64,000 nt of DNA from positions 14,508,001-14,572,000 of the forward strand of contig OX485804.1 in the NCBI GenBank assembly GCA_950295325.1, written 5' to 3'. Below, piece after piece: positions 27,778 through 39,421 of this stretch. The position numbers and the translations under genes are program-made. This DNA is from Polytrichum commune (taxonomy: Eukaryota; Streptophyta; Polytrichopsida; Polytrichales; Polytrichaceae). The notes below the pieces were generated by a model, which ran no database searches, was not told the DNA's origin, and saw nothing but the letters and a program-made list of their open reading frames with translations. The number at the start of each line of letters is the position of its first letter. Positions within the stretch are counted from its first letter, which is position 1.

Positions 27778-27786
27778 TTAGGGTTT
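27778..27786 (-). promoter_or_regulatory. Telo-box in eL19 promoter or leader
   Basis: TTAGGGTTT (complement of AAACCCTAA) lies 81 bp upstream of the eL19 ATG, after a pyrimidine-rich stretch. Telo-boxes are a known feature of plant ribosomal protein gene promoters, so a role in coordinated expression is plausible. Confidence 0.6.
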
Positions 27787-27866
27787 GGTCCGCCATAGCG
27801 AGGAGCTCGAAGGCTGCGTAGAGGCGTGAAGGGAGAAGAACCGAAGGAAAAGAGAGGAGCGTCACG

Positions 27867-29249
27867 ATGGTGTCGCTGAAGCTGCAGAAGCGGCTGGCAG
27901 CGAGTGTGTTGAAATGTGGGGAGAGGAAGGTATGGCTTGACCCCAATGAGGTCAATGAAATTTCTATGGCCAACTCGAGGCAGAACATCCGGAAGCTCGT
28001 CAAGGATGGGTTTGTAATCAGGAAGCCTCAGAAGATTCACTCACGAGCCAGGGCTCGTCGTTCTCTGGAGGCCAAGAGGAAGGGTCGTCACTCTGGTTAC
28101 GGCAAGCGCCGTGGTACCAGGGAGGCTAGGCTTCCTACCAAGGTACGTTGTCTCGAGTTTCTTCTTTCTCAACTTGATGTTTTCACCTCTGCTTGGGTGT
28201 TGCAACAGGGTTTGGATGAAGAAGAGCGAGAAGAGTGTACGTAATGCACGTCAATAGGATTATTGTGAGTGTACTTTCTCGATTTCTTGAATCCTAGCTG
28301 CGGAGTGAAAGAGCTGTAGTAACGAAGCTAGTGGATGGATGCAGCATCCTGTGTTGGAAACATGGATTTTGCAAAAGAGTTTGGAGTAAGAAGAGGGAGG
28401 TGTATATATCACAGATTAGGATTGTGAGTGCGAATTTTTTCTAAAATGAATTCATGAGAGGTATGGGGTTGTCTCAATGAGCCCTAGCTGTGAAAGAAAG
28501 GGATGTCGCATAGAAGCTATGTAGTGGATGGGCGCATCGGCCTACCATGTTGTAGACATGGGTGTTGCAAGAGGGGTTGGATTTAGAATAGCCAGAATGT
28601 TTCTAGTGGAGATCATTAGGATTGTGAGTGGACTTCTTGATATTTTATTTATATATTGAAGCGGGGTTGTGTCGATGATCCCTAGCTGAGGAGTGAAAGG
28701 GATGTAGCATAGAAAGTAGTGGATGAACGCATCATCCCTAGCATTTTGTAAATTTCCCTGTTTGTCACTCTAAATTGAGGAAGTGGTTTACTGTGATGTC
28801 TCATATGATTTTAGCTAGAGAAGTTGGAAGAATAACTAAGAGTTATTATTGATGATGCCCATGAGAACAAGTTTGTGTGGGCCTTCCCCTCTTAGGTTTT
28901 GTGGTTGAGACGCATGCGTGTGTTGAGGCGCCTCCTCCGCAAGTATCGTGATGCAAAGAAAATCGATAAGCACATGTACCACGATATGTACATGAAGGTG
29001 AAGGGAAATGTGTTCAAGAACAAGCGTGTCCTCATGGAGAGCATACATAAGTCCAAGGCTGAGAAGGCCCGTGAGAAGACATTGTCAGACCAGTTCGAGG
29101 CGAGGCGTGCCAAGAACAAAGCTACTCGTGAACGTAAGATTGCCAGGAGGGAAGAGCGTTTGGCTTCAGGCATTCCAGAGACCCAAGCAGCAGCTACACA
29201 AGAGACCGCCCCAGTTAGTGTTGCCCCCCCCAAGAAGTCGAAGAAGTAG
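27867..29249 (+). CDS. RPL19: Cytosolic 60S ribosomal protein eL19
   Basis: Two exons (27867-28142 and 28896-29249) give 209 residues, the usual eL19 length. The protein opens with [17 protein letters not shown] and contains [20 protein letters not shown] and the basic segment [16 protein letters not shown]. It continues after the intron with [17 protein letters not shown], then the long basic C-terminal helix. eL19 is a structural protein of the large cytosolic subunit; its helix takes part in an intersubunit bridge to the small subunit. The intron falls exactly after the LPTK codons (AAG|GTACGT, TTAG|GTT). The C-terminal tail ([13 protein letters not shown]) is variable between species. A telo-box lies just upstream. 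The intron carries three tandem repeats. The gene appears intact. Confidence 0.97.
28208..28760 (+). repeat. Three tandem repeats of about 190 bp in the eL19 intron
   Basis: Three diverged units start near 28208, 28377 and 28572. Each holds a copy of TTAGGATTGTGAGTG (or GGATTATTGTGAGTG), then CCTAGCTG..GTGAAAG.GATGT and GTAGTGGATG. They fill most of the 753-bp intron. I see no clear C/D or H/ACA box signature, but an RNA gene within the unit is not excluded. Confidence 0.8.
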
Positions 29250-31150
29250 AATGTTTCTTCTTATTACAGGAATGTACTCCTTTGATGCTGTTTCTAGGGG
29301 TCCGGCAGGCCTTTTACTTACCACTGTACAGGGAGCTGAGTGTAGCTTTTTTGGTATCTTTGAAATGATAAAAATTTCAATGACTGTAGCCTTTAGCGCC
29401 CTGATTTGGGGTCATGCACTCGTCTGCTATTGTCTTACACATGTATCGGAGACTGCAGGTAATCTGCATGTGAATGGAATGTGTGCTATGCAGGCAATTG
29501 CAAGAGGAATTGAGGGATTGGTCACACTGAAGTACTGATGTCAGTCAACTGACCCCTTGCCACTCCCCTCTCTGACATGCATATGTTGAAAGAGGTGTTC
29601 CAGGTAGCAGATCATACATCTCTTGAGGGTCTCGTTGTGTCTCGGAAGAGAGCTGTTTCCTTGAGAATTATGAAATATCCTTTTATATTTATCCCTGGTA
29701 TGCAATGCTGTTGTAGTTGTGACTGAAAAATCTTCCAGCAATAGGAGACCTGAAATTCATGTCTTGGTTTTTTCGCGTTGAGAAAATGCACATAGAGAGT
29801 CTCTACATGTTGTGTATAATGTAGTTATCATATGATATATGTATTAATCTCATACAGAAATGCACTTTGCATTAGTATAAAATGAGACCCAATATAGGAT
29901 AATAACAAAGTAATGTAAGAATTGCAACTTTTACTGAAATTCATGATGATTATTCATTTTATTATTTCGATGTAACAATTCAACCTCCTGAAGTTTATGA
30001 TGAGAACAATGTTGATTATATAACTGATATGTGCAACAAAAGACTATCTTCCTCTTGTGTGCCACCTTGGCTTCATGTCCGCCACGTCACCTTTTAGCAT
30101 TTGTAGTCCCATGACTTTCCCTTTGAAAGCCACCTCTATAGAAAATTAGCATTAGCATACATATGTGAGAACCAGGTATTTGTTTAGGCGCTGTTAGCCT
30201 TAGTCTTTGAATTTTCTGGATCCTACAGTTATGAAAATCCTACTTATCACCATTGTCCTCCATTCATACGTAATTGTAAATTTTTGAGTTGTGATTACAA
30301 TCTTTTTATGTGTGTAGAAAATATGAGTTCAATTTTTTCCTTGTGGCATTGAAATGAAATTCCTTGTTAGTTGATGTTTGTCATGTATGAAAACATAGCA
30401 TTGAGAAGAACCAAACTGACAAATACATTCATTAATTTAATCACATCACAATTGGCAACAAGACATCAAATTGGTCGGCTAATGCAAGATTTTAATTTTA
30501 GGGTATATGCTAATAGATCATAAAGTACTCAAAGAGTTTTCTTTAAATGGCTAAACTGACTCCTAAAACCCCATCTGCATCTGAACACTAAACCCTAGTG
30601 AAAATAGTGAACAATGACTTAAAAAAACCTCAATCCATGTGACCAAGAACGAGTGCCTCAAACCCTAGGCTAATCTCTCACAACACCTCCCAACAAATAA
30701 AGAATACCATTTGAGCAACTGAAACAATCTCAAATCCAAAAATGAGCACAATGTGAGCAGCTAAAACCCCCTCAGACACTCCAAGAATGAGCGCATCGTG
30801 AGCAAGAATGAAGTTGAATTGAGCACCCTACAAACTCTAAATCAATTGGGCCCATAAAAGATATCAAAGAAGGTTCCTACTTTGACCCGCATTGTAAGGT
30901 GAAGAAGGTAGATTCTGTATTTCTCGAGAGCTTTTTTTCATAGTGAGGCCATAATTATATTGTGTTTCATGCATTAATCTGCTCAAGTTGAGTTATTAAT
31001 GCTAAGCTTGGTAGGAATGTACAAGGTGAGGTGAAGAGGTGGATATGCGGAAACTCTTGATTTACTTGCACTAGATAAGTATGTTTAACTTGGAGCGTAT
31101 ATTTGAAGAAAAATTAGTCATGATTTCTAGATCTCCATGGTGGCTGGTTG
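29250..31150. other. eL19 3' flank and intergenic DNA, no supported gene
   Basis: The proximal part is presumably 3' UTR. No open frame here has family resemblance, and I looked specifically for, but did not find, an upstream POT1 OB1 domain. Confidence 0.5.
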
Positions 31151-31167
31151 AGTCGAACATATTACAG

Positions 31168-31967
31168 GTTGGGATGATGCTGTGGGGCAGTCTAGAGCTC
31201 ATGTGCTGAACTTCAGAAGAGAGTTGCTGATGGTATTTGTTAAAGACCAAGTTGAAGAGAGCAACATTGTTATCTATGTGTGGAATGGGACTGATGCAAG
31301 CCCGGTCAACTCTATTTCCCTGTACAGTCCCTTCCTTCGCATTCTGGGCTGCTCTGCACGTGTTGCAACTGTTTGTTTGTTGTCACAATACCTCTACACA
31401 GAGAAGGTTACATGTACCTGCTTAAAGCATTTGCCTGCAACGTGGGACTGGGGTTTAAGAACAAAGTCTCTACTATCATTGTTGAAGGTTTATTAATATC
31501 AGTAGATTGAGAGTGCCCATTGTGGTTTTGTTTGATATGTTCTATGTTCTGGCAGGACAAAGAATGAACTTTAGGATTGGGGTTATTTCTGGCTTCTATA
31601 TTCACCTTTTGGCTAAAAGCAAACCATGATGTGAAGAACTTCAGTACAAACTGCAATGCATGGAGGTGCTTTTCTATCTAATGAATCTGCATAGCATTAT
31701 ATTATTTTTATGGGAGAAGTTAGTGAACTCTGTGCTCACTGTTTTTCAGCGAGCACAGTGAGAGGGAGGATTCAGACCAAGATTTGTGGAGTTCCAAAGA
31801 GCTTGTGGTGCCAACTGATGTCATGCATAGCTTCCCAGCCTTGGGAATAGTTCTAGCTCTGATTCCTAAGATGCCCAAGGAGGAGCTTGCACCCCAACTA
31901 CCAGTTGCTGGTGACTGGCTGAAGCTATGCAATATCAGTTGTCGTATTCAAAATGGGTTTTATGAAG
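31168..31967 (+). pseudogene. POT1-like fragment (telomere end-binding protein, OB2 region)
   Basis: Two exon-like pieces resemble the second OB fold of plant POT1, the protein that binds single-stranded telomeric DNA. Piece 1 (31168-31304) encodes NIVIYVWNGTDASP, matching the family VWDGTD motif, and ends at a possible GT donor. Piece 2 (about 31754-31967) encodes DVMHSFPALGIVLALI, then EELAPQLPVAGDWLKLCNI and NGFYEG, aligning with the POT1 pattern FPTVGTVLR..EEL...L..G.W.K..N. It ends at a GT donor. I found neither the N-terminal OB1 nor the downstream exons; a CACTA element begins 287 bp later. It is most likely a gene remnant, though a gene split by transposition is possible. Identification rests on remembered motifs. 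Confidence 0.5.
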
Positions 31968-34416
31968 GTATTATTCATTGTAGAGCAAGATTTGCATAGT
32001 ATCACGCAACTCACAACTAGTGCAGCACTGTGAGAGGTAGGTTCTTCCAGTGATGCAATAGTGTACATTAACCGTTTTGTTACTATCATGATAGTATAGG
32101 ATCAGTACGAACTTGTGAAATTTCCTGAATATTCTTATGTACAATATACCTTGGACTTCTTTGGGTAAGGAGGTTGAGGAGTTTTCAAACTCATTTAAAT
32201 TATATCTCAAGTCAGCTACAATAAATTTGATGGCACAAGTTCTGTTGTTTAGAGCACTACAAGGAAACATGGTCCATTTACACACAAAAATGCACAGTAC
32301 ACTGACACTGTGCACAATGCAGCACACATGTCGGATCGTGCGCAGGTGTCGCCAGCGTCTGTGGACTCAGTGTCATCCTGGAACCATGCTATTATTAGCA
32401 AACAGGGTGCCCAAACCGTGTTCAAATTTTCTGGTCCACAGAGTGTTGCAAGTGTGTCGTGTATTTAAGAACCATAGTTGACCCCCCGCATTTATTGCAT
32501 GTGCATGCATACTTTATACGCGTTTAGTATTCGTATGTCAGCGAGCATGCGCTGTTATGTTGGTTGTCGCATGTACGGAGTATATCCTGATGTCAAGCTT
32601 TATACGTGTATGCACCTGCGTCATTGTACAGTGGTTTTCCCAGACCGTATTCGTATGTGTGCGCAGAATACAAATGTTTCTTATAAATGTTATATTCCAA
32701 CATTCACCGTATACAGACTGCAAATAGCATTACCATTGCAAAACCATGTGTGTATTGCATGTTTAGGTACAGTATGCACAATATATTTATATATCGAATA
32801 TTTACAATAAGCATCGGAGTTCAAGAAACTTGTAAATTCGCTGGCGCTTCTGGCTGGTCCTTTTCTTGATGTGTTTTTGTAGTGTTGCTTTAGCTTCTTG
32901 TACTAATGTTGTTCTTTTTTATTGTTCTTGTGTGTGTGCTTGATAGTTATTGGGATTTGTTGAAAGTATTGCAACTGGTATGCATCCTTTCCAAAGCTAT
33001 ATTTTAACCTACTTTTTTGTTATTATTATTTTTTGCTTGGGAACCTACATGTAGTGTCAAAGGAGAGGTATGCAGCAAAGTCATAGCAGTCAATCACATG
33101 TTATTTTTCAATTGCATCCCACTTCCACAAGAGTTATATATGTAGTCCATATACGCATAATTGGCCACCTACCTTTTTTTAACAACAATTGTATGTTATT
33201 AATCTTAAAAAATGCACCGAAAATATCTTCATTTGGTATAATGCTACTAGACGTAAACATTGACAAAATGCAACATATTGATGACAACTTTTCGTCTTGA
33301 AGAACCAGCTTGCCTTTGACACTTCATTTATTGAAAAAAAACTCGGATGTTTCAATGATCAGGTGTCATCAACACTATCGAACCTTTGCATGACCAATAT
33401 GTTGTACTTATTTGAAACCTAAGGTATTTGAACTTTATGTAGTGACTCGTTTTCATCCAAGTCTTAGATGTGAGTGGTATATGGCAAGGCTGGAGTTCCA
33501 AGTGGGCACTAAAAATATATGTATTGTTACGATGAGATTGGACTATGTGCTCAAAATGTAAACAACCATTCTAAATTCAGTAGTCAACACGAATGGGAGA
33601 GTGTATGTGATTTTTTGTAAAGATACACAACATTATACACTTTGACATCTCAGAACTGAAGTTGCATGAGAACACCAATTTTGAAATTGCAAACAGATTT
33701 GTGCAAGCCTCTCCACCATTCTTGCATTGTGTATGCAATCATATGTGTGAATTGTGTGCTTTCAGGATTTCGAGACATTTCTGTATTTCTAAATACAACA
33801 CACACAGATTTTTTCAAGTTCTCGCCTTTCTCATGCATTTGTAATTTGTCCTCTAGTATCCATATTTGTTGTATAGCAGATGGAAGATATAGAGTGTGTA
33901 TGGGCACAACACTTGGCAGTTTGTTTCTCAACCTGCACGTCTCAACCTGCGGGTGGTGTAGCTGCACATTGACTGCAACCAGGTGGGTATGCAGGTGGAC
34001 ATTTGTTGGGGCACATGGCCGATCGTATGGCTGGAATCGACGTGTACGCAACGCTGGAATTTCCCCGCCATGGCCATGTTGAGCCTAAGTCCGCACACAT
34101 ATGGTAGGGTGTGGGAGAGGGGACATGCCGCACGCACGCACGGAGAAAACGCAAATTCAGAAGTCCTCCCAGTCTGCGCTCCCCGCAGAAATACAAACCG
34201 GGAAAATTCGCACGACAACCGGAGGTGACTGGCCCCCACCCCGCTTATTCATTCCTATATTGCAGTGGGTTTTGTGCATTTGTTTGCGGTTGCATAGTGC
34301 AATGTTTACATTCTGTATATGTGGAGGGCATCATGTCGTACACATTGTACATAGCATGTTGCTATGCCATCAGTTTTGAATTGACAATTGCGTCTTCTCC
34401 ATATGTGCAGAGGAGC

Positions 34417-36912
34417 ATGCCTATGGACCATGCACGGAACTCGCAGCTGGATCCGCACTATAGATATGGGTATGTTCCCGGCTCATACCTACACCCATAC
34501 CACAACTACCCATCACCAGCACCATCTTCGTTTGGCCCACCACAAGCAGCACTGCCCCCTTATCCGTATGGTGGGTATGATATAGTACACAATAGACACC
34601 CGCTTTCAGATGTAGAAGCGAGTTCGAGTTCTCCGCAGAGCTGCAGTAGCAAGTCTGGCCGGGATATGCAAACTGCGGGTGAGCGTGACAATGATGGTGG
34701 CATCCGAGGGGGAAATGATGTGTTGCAGGCATTCAATGCTATGACGATATGTTGTGATGTGGGCCGACTACTAGTTAGAACTTGGGCATTTTTATATGTT
34801 ATTATTATTTTCAAATAGAGATTAATATGATGATTTAAGTTAGTTGTTTAAGTTGAAAACCGGATGACTTGGTAGAATGATGTGGTAGGTAGGATTTGGG
34901 AAGGATAGGATTTACCGGCGGTGGCCGTTACCTAACCACCTAAGGGTTCTAGAAGGCCTAACCTTAAAGTTTCTTATTGGTTAGCTGGATAAAGGTTCTA
35001 GGAGCCTTAAACCCAAACTTTCCTATTGGCTTGCCGGATTAGCTTTATCCAAAATTTTCTTATTTCTAGCAGGATAAGGGTTCCAGAAGCCTTTAATCCA
35101 AAGATCTTCTATTAGCTAGCCACTTAGGGGTTCTAGAAGTTCTTACCCCAAAAATATCCTATTGGCCGAAGGTGGCAAAGTGGAAGAAAATATAAGGGGT
35201 GTTGGAAGGGTGTTGAAAGGGAGAAAATTAGCATTTGGAGCTGATATTTGTGTAGACTTGGAGGAACTTTGAGCATTTTGAGATAAAAATGTATTTAAGA
35301 AGCTATACTATACTTGAGGGTGTATGAATGAGAATTTTAGAATGAATAGGTTGCACTAAGTGCACTATTTATATTGTTTCATTGGTTATTAAGTTAGCAG
35401 AAGTTAGGAATAAATGATTTTATAAATTGTGGATGATTGGCGTGTTCGACTGATATGAAAATTTGAAAGAATGTTCCTTGTGAGGTATAAGTGTTGAGAT
35501 AAAAATTTGAAAGCTTCAGTCTTTCGGAAGAAAAAGTTGTAAGGAGTTGAAATGAAGGATGTCTAGAAGCAAAGACAATTAAGAGAACAATGTTAGAAAA
35601 TATCAATATTTTAGAGTTTGTAGCTATGGCTACAAAAATTTGATATTACCTTTTGATCTTACCTATCTATTGTGTGTAAAAATTTGAGGTTGATTGGACT
35701 CAAATGTTAGAAGTTATGAGAGTTTTAGTAATCGGATGTTATAACATAACATTCATGCTAAGAATGTAGAGTTAGTAAATCATGTAAATTTTTTTGGTTT
35801 AAAGTCTATTTGTACTAAATTTTGGTGTGTGAACTTTTAGTAAGGTATTCAATAAGTGTACCAAGTTTCATTTGAAGAGAGTAAATTAGTTGAGAGTTAT
35901 ACTATTCTGCAGTATGATAGGGCAACATTGAGAGGAATTTACAACAAGGATGTACAAAATGAGAAGATATTAGAAAGATTTTAAACACTACCATAAAAAA
36001 AGCCCCGTGTTTATCGTATAATGCACAATCCTCTTGACAACGGGGACTGCGACAAATGACAATACTGCTTGCGAACAGGAGTCACGGCAGGCTACAGGGG
36101 CCCCTCATGTGGTGAGCATACTTGCCCATGCTATTTTTCTGTTGTATGGTTAATATATAGCCGCCTTTAATGTGGCGTGGCATGTGCGGTCAATGTGGTT
36201 TTGATTGCATGTAACACACATTGAAATAACATCGTATGTACGCACGTGCAGGCAAAAAGAAGACGAACAACCACTTTCGCAGGTTTTTCACATTGCGACT
36301 CCGAATGTGCATTGCATTGGTTGTGGACAATTAGGGAACGAGAGTTGGCAAATACATATGGACACGATGTTGGGCTTGTTGGAGAAGAGGGTCGCAAGGG
36401 TTGAAGAGAGACTGGGAAGTGTGCTGGATGGGATAACCCAAATCGTATTGGTGTTGGGTGCACAAAGCCGACATTTGGAAATTGATGCTGGAGTGCATGC
36501 ATCTGCTGGGATGGAGAGGATGCCTCCCGCAGCTTTGGATGTTGACACATCCATCCGCCCACAACGAGAGAATTCTGTGGGCCAAGACAAGGAGGGACGC
36601 ACAACAGGTGTCATACCAACACCTGTGCAGCCGCCGCAAGCATCGTGCGCGCGCTATGCGGGTGCTCGGGGAGGTATACAGAAACAACCTATTGATGTGG
36701 GGGATGAAGCGTCAAGTTCAGGAGGAAACAAAAATGAATCCATAGATGGGAACCTGGGCAAAGGGGCAGCAATTTCTAGGCGCGTCGACACAAATCCACG
36801 ACAAAGGGTCGTGCCATTTGTGAGCAACCTTAGAGGGGCAGTGGCATGTGAGGCACCGGGTGATTCTTTTCATGTGCAAGCAGCACATGCGGACATTCCT
36901 GCAAATTCATAG
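34417..36912 (+). CDS. Unrecognised two-exon protein inside the CACTA element
   Basis: Candidate exons 34417-34721 and 36252-36912 join in frame across a GT-AG intron (GATGT|GTTG, GTGCAG|GCAA), giving about 321 residues. The first exon follows a good acceptor (ATATGTGCAG at 34410), so earlier exons may exist. Exon 1 encodes a Tyr/Pro-rich segment (YRYGYVPGSYLHPYHNYPSP, YPYGGYD) and a Ser-rich acidic stretch. Exon 2 encodes NVHCIGCGQLGNESW, then a likely coiled coil (MLGLLEKRVARVEERLGSVL) and a polar C-terminus. An element-encoded DNA-binding accessory protein like TnpA of En/Spm would fit the place and the coiled coil, but I recognise no domain. It could instead be a captured host fragment. 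Confidence 0.4.
34935..35170. repeat. Degenerate tandem repeat of about 55-60 bp inside the CACTA element
   Basis: About four units share GGTTCTAGAAG.CTTAAC.CC followed by TTCCTATTGGCTAGC. They lie in the AT-rich block (34.75-35.98 kb) that separates the two candidate exons and contrasts in composition with the rest of the element. The block may be a long intron or a nested insertion. Confidence 0.6.
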
Positions 36913-37925
36913 CAGGTGGCAAGGGTATAGGGTTGTTGTTGTTGCAGACAGCAAAGGTAGAGGTAGGAGGCAAATATTGGTAGAGTGGTGTAGCAAAGCA
37001 AGAGGCTTAGGAGAGGAAAGAAAAACATGAATGCACACAAACATTGAAATGATATGCAATGAAATTGGAAACAACGGAAATTGTAAATTACAACAACGGT
37101 GGGAGCAAACAATGTATGCTCCTTATCCAACGAACAATGGACAATTGTATACCCGAATTGCACGATTTCCAGTGCGATCGCACCTGCAGATTGGACCCCC
37201 GCATTGTAGCAGGTTGGGAAATGTATACTTTGTGCACGTACTAGATACATGCCACCGTATACAAGCTCCAATACTTAAAAAGAATTAATACAGCCAAAAT
37301 ATCAAGGCAGCTACACAAAGTACAGACTGTGCAATACGCAAAAGGAACGACGGAAATTAAAGAAACCAAAATCCAATGAAACGCATACCTTTATGTATAT
37401 CTACGTATACGACTGTCTAATAGTAAATGCCTCGGGTGGGACGCCGTGCGTATTTTGGGGGCGTGGGTCCATGAATGTGCAACTCCGAATTTAATTGAGT
37501 ACCGGCGTAAATTGACCAGCAGGGACATGCTTTGACAGGTGCAGTCATTGAATGCGCTCCTGCTGTGGAACGACCAGGCTCCAAAATTCTGCGCTCGCAA
37601 TTTCCTGCCTGTGTGGATGTATCCCACACAGAGGGCTGCCTCTGTCAGGCCCTCCTGTGGGAGAGGACCACTTCCCTTGTAGTGGAGAGAAGTTTAGGAA
37701 TTCTCCATGAATAGAGTCTGGCATAACATTATTCATATACTGCAAGTTGTTCAGTGGGGTCCCTTGTAAGTGGGAATGGTTCCTCAATAATGACCACATT
37801 TAGTCTGAATGTGGAAGATACCCGGATTGACAAGGCTTGCCGTAGCAACCTGGTAGTCCATCTGATTAATGTTATGTGGCAGTACACAGAAGCTTGTTGC
37901 TTATTCTACTTTCAATCCTCCCTGG

Positions 37926-38490
37926 AATATTAAACATATCCTTGGACTTCAACATGGGAAGGACTATGATAACACCAAATTCCTTAAGATATGGTCACCT
38001 GATGATCATGACTGATCAGGTTGGTATTCAAAACAATCGTTCCAGGATTGGAATAAATTGTTACAACTGTTTTATATATTATTTTACAGAAGGCATCCAC
38101 TGGAGTTAACCTTGTCTTGTATCTTTCAGGATCATGATGGGTTCCATATCAAAGGGCTTCTGATCAACTTCATACATCCCTTCTGGCCCTCGCTTCTGAA
38201 GATTCCATCTTTCCTCGTGGAATTTATCACCCCTGTTGTGAAGGCGATTAGATCTTGCAGTTTTAGGTGGCACGACTGACAAGCATTGAGTGCAATTTGT
38301 TGAATTCATATTGGTTATTTTAGTGGTACATTTTCACCTTAGTTGAGTATTCTGATGTGTGCAGGCAACGAACAAGACCAAGGCCTTGTCATTACACACG
38401 ATGCCCGGGTATGAAAATCGGAAAGAGTCCCTCGCAGGTGAAATGAAAAGGATGCACCATTGATAACTATAAGGTCTGGTCATCAGTGAA
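37926..38490 (+). pseudogene. DNA topoisomerase II fragment (unprocessed pseudogene)
   Basis: Bases 37926-38019 encode NIKHILGLQHGKDYDN and RYGHLMIMTDQ. After a short GT-AG intron (38020-38129), 38130-38250 encode DHDGFHIKGLLINFIHPFWP and LLKIPSFLVEFITPVVKA. A third piece from about 38365 encodes a diverged LSLHTMPGYENRKESL, then stops, with a possible YKGLG relic near 38467. This is the TOPRIM/B' region of eukaryotic type II topoisomerase, which untangles DNA by double-strand passage. The DHDGSHIKG motif has Phe in place of Ser. Upstream ATPase and downstream cleavage-domain exons are missing. Intron retention shows a DNA-level duplicate rather than a retrocopy. Confidence 0.85.
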
Positions 38491-38929
38491 CTGGGTCTCT
38501 CAGCGAGATTATGAGATGGACTCTCAAACTGTACTCTCCCTCCATAACATTTCCTGGTGGATGTAAATAATGTTACACGTAATGGTTGACTCACTCATGC
38601 GTTTATTGAACTAACAGCGCTTGCAATTGGGTTGCTCTTGCATCTTATTGATAGTATTGAATTGGGTGGTGTAAGCAGGGTTTGGGTAAATCAGCAGCAA
38701 AAGAAGGGAAGGACAGCTTATTTCAGAAACAATTTTAGGATGGATTTTGATAAGTTCAATGTACATTTGTGGTTGTTTGTGTTATATAAGCTGCTCCTTG
38801 TGGGACACATTCTGAGAAAAATTGGTACTTTGGTATACCATGGTCATTCATACATTGATGCATGCCATAATGGATATTGTAGACATGGTTTTGTATCAAT
38901 GTTTTTGCCCTAATTATGATCTTGACCCC

Positions 38930-39421
38930 CAGGGAGTGCACTATTCATTAAAACCAAGCATCACGTGCGTGCATGCCCCTTATTAAAATACCCCTGTATA
39001 CATTTTATTTTTGCTAAAATCAAGCAATATACTTACAAATCTCATTGCTTCAAAATACATTTCCATACATACACAAGGGTCCAAAAACAAATACAGAAAT
39101 TGTATATAACATGTGTACAAATGTTTGGAAATGCAAAAATATGGCCCTATTATATGTATAATATCAAATCATAGATTTTTAGTTATAAAGTTGTTACTTA
39201 GTGGATGAAAAAACACATGATTCTTGGTCCAGGTCTGACTTGAACGCGTAAACGCGTAAATGCGTACTTTACATATATTTTTCTATAGCCTCATGTATAT
39301 CTACTTCTTGCTTAATAGCAATATGTCTCTTGTACGTACATTTTGTACATGCTTGTTTTAAATAATACCCCTTTTGTGCACCCACGTGTATAAATACAGT
39401 ACTTGAACAGTGCACTCCCTG
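38930..39421. mobile_element. MITE-like element with CAGGGAGTGCACT termini
   Basis: The ends CAGGGAGTGCACT and AGTGCACTCCCTG are an exact inverted repeat, and similarity extends a few bases outward (GACCC). The element is about 490 bp and AT-rich inside. CAGGG ends recall hAT elements, but an 8-bp duplication is not apparent, so the class is uncertain. Confidence 0.65.

Larger units (their letters stand above)
32255..37684. mobile_element. CACTA (En/Spm-type) transposon, apparently non-autonomous
   Basis: The left end is CACTACAAGGAAACATGGTCC and the complement of the right end is CACTACAAGGGAAGTGGTCC, a strong inverted pair with the superfamily-specific CACTA start. The 3-bp target duplication GAG flanks it on both sides (32252-32254, 37685-37687), as expected for CACTA elements. 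The element is 5430 bp and GC-richer than its flanks near both ends. CGTATAC and GTATTCGTATGT words recur in the terminal kilobase, as in subterminal transposase-binding repeats. I see no DDE transposase (Transposase_21), so it is probably non-autonomous. It carries a spliced ORF of unknown function. It lies between a POT1 fragment and a topoisomerase II fragment. Confidence 0.85.

Noticed and set aside
29008..29538. 176-codon plus-strand ORF overlapping eL19 exon 2
   Set aside because: It is an alternate frame of the conserved eL19 exon followed by its 3' UTR, with no family resemblance.
32478..32869. ORFs of about 100 codons in the first kilobase of the CACTA element
   Set aside because: The region has short recurring CG-containing words typical of subterminal binding repeats, and the peptides are Cys/Tyr-rich low-complexity.
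37621..37684. Apparent topoisomerase II similarity (SGPPVGEDHFP) just upstream of the clear TOP2 fragment
   Set aside because: This stretch is the right terminal repeat of the CACTA element and matches the left terminal repeat at 32255. The protein resemblance is chance.
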